Shown: one piece after another, positions 29,830-32,021 of the stretch
Position numbering within the stretch: the stretch's first letter is position 1
Layout: the number at the start of each line of letters is the position of its first letter
From: an uncultured Collinsella sp.
GTDB taxonomy: Bacteria; Actinomycetota; Coriobacteriia; Coriobacteriales; Coriobacteriaceae
Direction: 5' to 3'
Assembly (NCBI GenBank): GCA_905208635.1
Contig: CAJLPX010000022.1
Coordinates: 1-32,021 of the forward strand
Length of the DNA stretch: 32,021 nucleotides
Program-made: the position numbers and the translations under genes
The notes under the pieces: model-generated
Database searches by the model: none
The model's input: the letters and a program-made list of their open reading frames with translations, nothing else
What the model was told of the DNA's origin: nothing

Positions 29830-31773
29830 ATGAACGCCCCCGTTGCCAAAACCTGTCGGCAGCGCCGCCTGTTTGCGCGATTCGCTTCCGTCTGCGCGCT
29901 CGTTGCGCTTGCGTTGTTGCTGCTGCCTGCCGCCGCGCACGCCGACGGCTACTCCATGACCCAAACCTACATCAGTGCCACGGTCGAGGCCGATGGATCG
30001 CTGACCGTTGTCGAGGGACGCCAGTTTGATTTCGACGACGACATCAACGGCGTGTTTTGGGAGATCAATACGGGCACCAACCAGCAGGGCGGCACGGCGG
30101 ACGTTGACGTGCTGAGTGTCGAGGAAGAGGACACCGCGTTTAACAAAGTCAATAGCGCGAACAAGGGCGATTCTGGCGTCTACACGGTCGAGCAGGCCGG
30201 TGACGGCGTAAGGATTAAGGTGTTCAGCCCCCACGAGAGCGGCGACAGCGCGATCTATTACGTGAGCTACACCATGACCGGTGCGGTTATGAACTGGGCC
30301 GATACCGCCGAGCTCTACTGGAAGTTCGTGGGCGACGGCTGGTCTGCGGATTCCGACGATGTCGAGATGGAAGTGCGCTTCGCAAATGCCGCTGCCGGGA
30401 CGGCGGCCGTCAAAGGCGATAACTTCCGCGCATGGGGCCACGGTCCGCTGGCGGGCGACGTGTCGCTCGATGAGGACGAGCCCATGGTCACCTATACCAT
30501 TCCCTGCGTGCATCAGGGCGAATTCGCCGAGGCACGCATCGCCTTCCCCAGCGACTGGGTGCCGCAGCTTGCCGCCTCGGGCGAAGAGCGCATGTCAACG
30601 ATCCTGAGCGAAGAGAAGGAATGGGCCGACGAAGCTAACGCCCGCCGCGCTCACGCTCGCATAATTGCCAATGCACTTGCCGTGCTAAGTGTTGTTGCGG
30701 CGGTGGCCTTTACCGGCACAATCGTTATGCTCAAGCTGCGCAAGCGCAAGCCCAAGCCGCTTTTCCAGGACGAATATTTCCGCGATGTGCCCTCGGCCGA
30801 CCATCCCGCCGTGCTTTCGGCCCTCATGAGCTGGAACGAGGTGCCCGATCAGGCATATATCGCCACGCTCATGAAGCTCACTGACGACCGTGTGATCAAG
30901 CTGGAGCAGGCGACCGTGACCAAGGCCAAGAAGGGTCTGTTGGGGCGTGAAAAAGAAGAGCAGACGTATCGCGTGACGGTGAGCGATGCGGGCTGGAAGT
31001 CGGCCAAGGGCATTGACCACATGGTGCTCAAGGTCTTCTTTGCCGGTGCTAAACCTGACGAGAACGGCGATCGCTCGCGCACGTTTGACGAGCTGCAGCA
31101 CTACGTCAAGCAGCATGCTACGCCCGTGGGCGATAAGCTCGAGGACTATCAGAACACCGTTAAGGGCAAGTTGGCCGATAGCGAGTACGTTGCCTCGGAC
31201 GGCATTGTTGCAATGGTGTTTTGCCTGGTTCTTGGTATCCTGGTTGCCTTTGTTCCCGTGGGATCCGTCTTCTTTACCGATGGCGCACAGGCGAACATTA
31301 CCGCCGCGGTTATCTCGGTGCCGATTGTGCTGGTGGGTATCGGCGTGGGCCTTACGTTCCGCCGCTTTACGCCGGAGGGCGCCGAGGTGGCGGCTCGCTG
31401 CAAGGCACTTAAGCATTGGCTCGAGGACTTTACGCGCCTGAAGGAGGCCATCCCCAGCGACCTGATCTTATGGAACAAGCTGCTGGTGATGGGCGTTGCC
31501 CTGGGCGTTTCGAAAGAAGTGCTGCGACAGCTGGCCGAGGCCGTGCCGCCCGAGGTGCGCGAGGCCGACGATTTCTACGACAATTATCCCTGCTACTGGT
31601 GGTACTACCATCATTACGGTATCGAGTCTCCGCTCGATTCGTTCGATGACGTGTATCACGAGAGCATCCGTGAGCTGGCGTCGAGTTCCGATAGCTCGAG
31701 CGGCGGCGGTGGTGGCGGCTTCTCGGGCGGCGGCGGAGGCGGCGTCGGCGGAGGCGGCGGCGGAACGTTCTAG
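29830..31773 (+). CDS. DUF2207 domain-containing membrane protein
   Basis: A 647-residue envelope protein. It has a signal peptide (hydrophobic core about 19-34, likely cleavage after AHA at 38), an extracytoplasmic beta-rich DUF2207 domain (about 40-260), a membrane helix at about 277-300, a cytoplasmic helical domain, two further helices at about 459-478 and 490-510, and a C-terminal tail (624-647) made almost entirely of glycine with F, S, V and T, ending GGGGGGTF. Gly-rich tails of this type are usual in the family. Its biochemical function is unknown. ATG 29830 is preceded by AAAGGAT; the frame runs back to 29761, but that would spoil the signal peptide. Confidence 0.9.
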   Translation: MNAPVAKTCRQRRLFARFASVCALVALALLLLPAAAHADGYSMTQTYISATVEADGSLTVVEGRQFDFDDDINGVFWEINTGTNQQGGTADVDVLSVEEEDTAFNKVNSANKGDSGVYTVEQAGDGVRIKVFSPHESGDSAIYYVSYTMTGAVMNWADTAELYWKFVGDGWSADSDDVEMEVRFANAAAGTAAVKGDNFRAWGHGPLAGDVSLDEDEPMVTYTIPCVHQGEFAEARIAFPSDWVPQLAASGEERMSTILSEEKEWADEANARRAHARIIANALAVLSVVAAVAFTGTIVMLKLRKRKPKPLFQDEYFRDVPSADHPAVLSALMSWNEVPDQAYIATLMKLTDDRVIKLEQATVTKAKKGLLGREKEEQTYRVTVSDAGWKSAKGIDHMVLKVFFAGAKPDENGDRSRTFDELQHYVKQHATPVGDKLEDYQNTVKGKLADSEYVASDGIVAMVFCLVLGILVAFVPVGSVFFTDGAQANITAAVISVPIVLVGIGVGLTFRRFTPEGAEVAARCKALKHWLEDFTRLKEAIPSDLILWNKLLVMGVALGVSKEVLRQLAEAVPPEVREADDFYDNYPCYWWYYHHYGIESPLDSFDDVYHESIRELASSSDSSSGGGGGGFSGGGGGGVGGGGGGTF

Positions 31774-31787
31774 CGAGTTCTGATTTT

Positions 31788-31835
31788 TGGGATGGATCTT
31801 CTCCGGCGACTGCCGACGGATCCATCCCATTTTTA
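31788..31835 (+). terminator. Rho-independent terminator after the DUF2207 gene
   Basis: TGGGATGGATC (31788-31798) pairs with GATCCATCCCA (31819-31829) over 11 bp, with a small GGC/GCC pair in the loop, followed by TTTTT. Confidence 0.9.
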
Positions 31836-31854
31836 TGCGCTACCTACGAAGACT

Positions 31855-31896
31855 GTCCCCAACGACTAGTCATTTAAGAACGTCCCCAACGACTAG
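31855..31896 (+). repeat. GTCCC double element with CTAGTC stem
   Basis: The 15-mer GTCCCCAACGACTAG occurs at 31855-31869 and 31882-31896, 27 bp apart. CTAGTC (31866-31871) pairs with GACTAG (31891-31896) around a 19-nt loop containing AAGAACGTCCCCAA. The spacing and loop match the element at 29675-29717. Confidence 0.75.
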
Positions 31897-31911
31897 GTGC
31901 TGCTGCTGGGC

Positions 31912-32021
31912 CTAGACGGTTAGGTCCAGCTCGTAGAGGAAACTTTCGCTCGGCATGTCGTGACGGCGCTCTTCGCGGTTGGCGCGGTGCGTGGCCGTGC
32001 GCTTAAAGCCGTGCAGCTCGT
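31912..32021 (-). CDS. C-terminal end of an unidentified gene
   Basis: The minus strand has an open frame running off the window end and stopping at TAG 31912-31914. The 36 visible codons encode a basic, charged tail with HGFKRTATHRANREERR and a final FLYELDLTV. Codon use is GC-rich and typical of the neighbours. The tail is too short to name a family; a closing YELDL strand is seen in some acetyltransferases, but that is weak evidence. The two genes converge, and no minus-strand terminator other than the repeat element follows the stop. Confidence 0.55.
   Translation of the reverse strand, partial: ELHGFKRTATHRANREERRHDMPSESFLYELDLTV

Noticed and set aside
1..32021. CRISPR array, prophage or intact insertion sequence.
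   Set aside because: No regularly spaced repeats of CRISPR size, no phage structural or integrase genes, and no transposase frame were seen. The 15-bp direct pairs at 29675-29717 and 31855-31896 have only two copies each and are part of hairpins.

Overview
The window is about 32 kb of GC-rich bacterial chromosome with short gaps and good Shine-Dalgarno sites. Gene content and style (fused hisZ-hisG, GC-rich third positions but T-rich intrinsic terminators, many palindromic intergenic repeats, a DUF4342/two-component operon) suggest a gut member of the Coriobacteriia (Actinomycetota), most likely Collinsella. That assignment is by recognition, not by a database search. There is no prophage, CRISPR array, intact transposase or rRNA.

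Layout. 1-1541: the 3' end of a FrlB-like SIS-domain gene, a FrlC-like epimerase, then a second, truncated copy of the same SIS C-terminus and a terminator. 1910-7100: an ion-homeostasis block with a KdpE-like response regulator, a P-type ATPase that closely resembles the animal Na,K-ATPase alpha subunit in M4-M6, and two single-RCK TrkA-like proteins packed tightly behind it. 7172-7273: a fragment of a membrane transporter. 7437-15605: a histidine biosynthesis operon, hisZG-D-C-B-H-A-F-I-E, with palindromic repeats between hisB and hisH, between hisF and hisI, and after hisE. A convergent PHP-domain gene (15766-16677) probably supplies the missing histinol-phosphate phosphatase step, that is histidinol-phosphate phosphatase, so every enzyme of the pathway can be assigned here.

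16902-18856: a stand-alone LarC C-terminal domain gene, yfcE and mazG. 18916-20438: enolase with its own promoter, a tandem 11-bp direct repeat and a 15-codon upstream ORF with a stronger ribosome-binding site than eno itself. 20530-22316: a DivIC/FtsB-like division protein and a Ppx/GppA phosphatase. 22371-23221 (minus): tRNA-Leu(UAA) and a membrane-anchored helical-repeat protein. 23324-23997: an orphan galactitol-type PTS EIIB and a VOC protein. 24074-26840 (minus): an operon of a DUF4342 protein, an OmpR-type regulator and a sensor kinase. 26909-27092: a 184-bp element with 32-bp terminal inverted repeats. 27253-28304: a small membrane protein and a metallophosphoesterase broken by a T7 tract. 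28320-29321 (minus): gluQ, apparently leaderless. 29830-31773: a DUF2207 membrane protein. The window ends inside an unidentified minus-strand gene.

The most interesting material is (i) the Na,K-ATPase-like pump operon with two RCK regulators and a KdpE-like gene, (ii) the eno leader ORF and its direct repeats, and (iii) several families of palindromic intergenic repeats. One of these families keeps the loop (core GAACGTCCCCA) and changes the stem.
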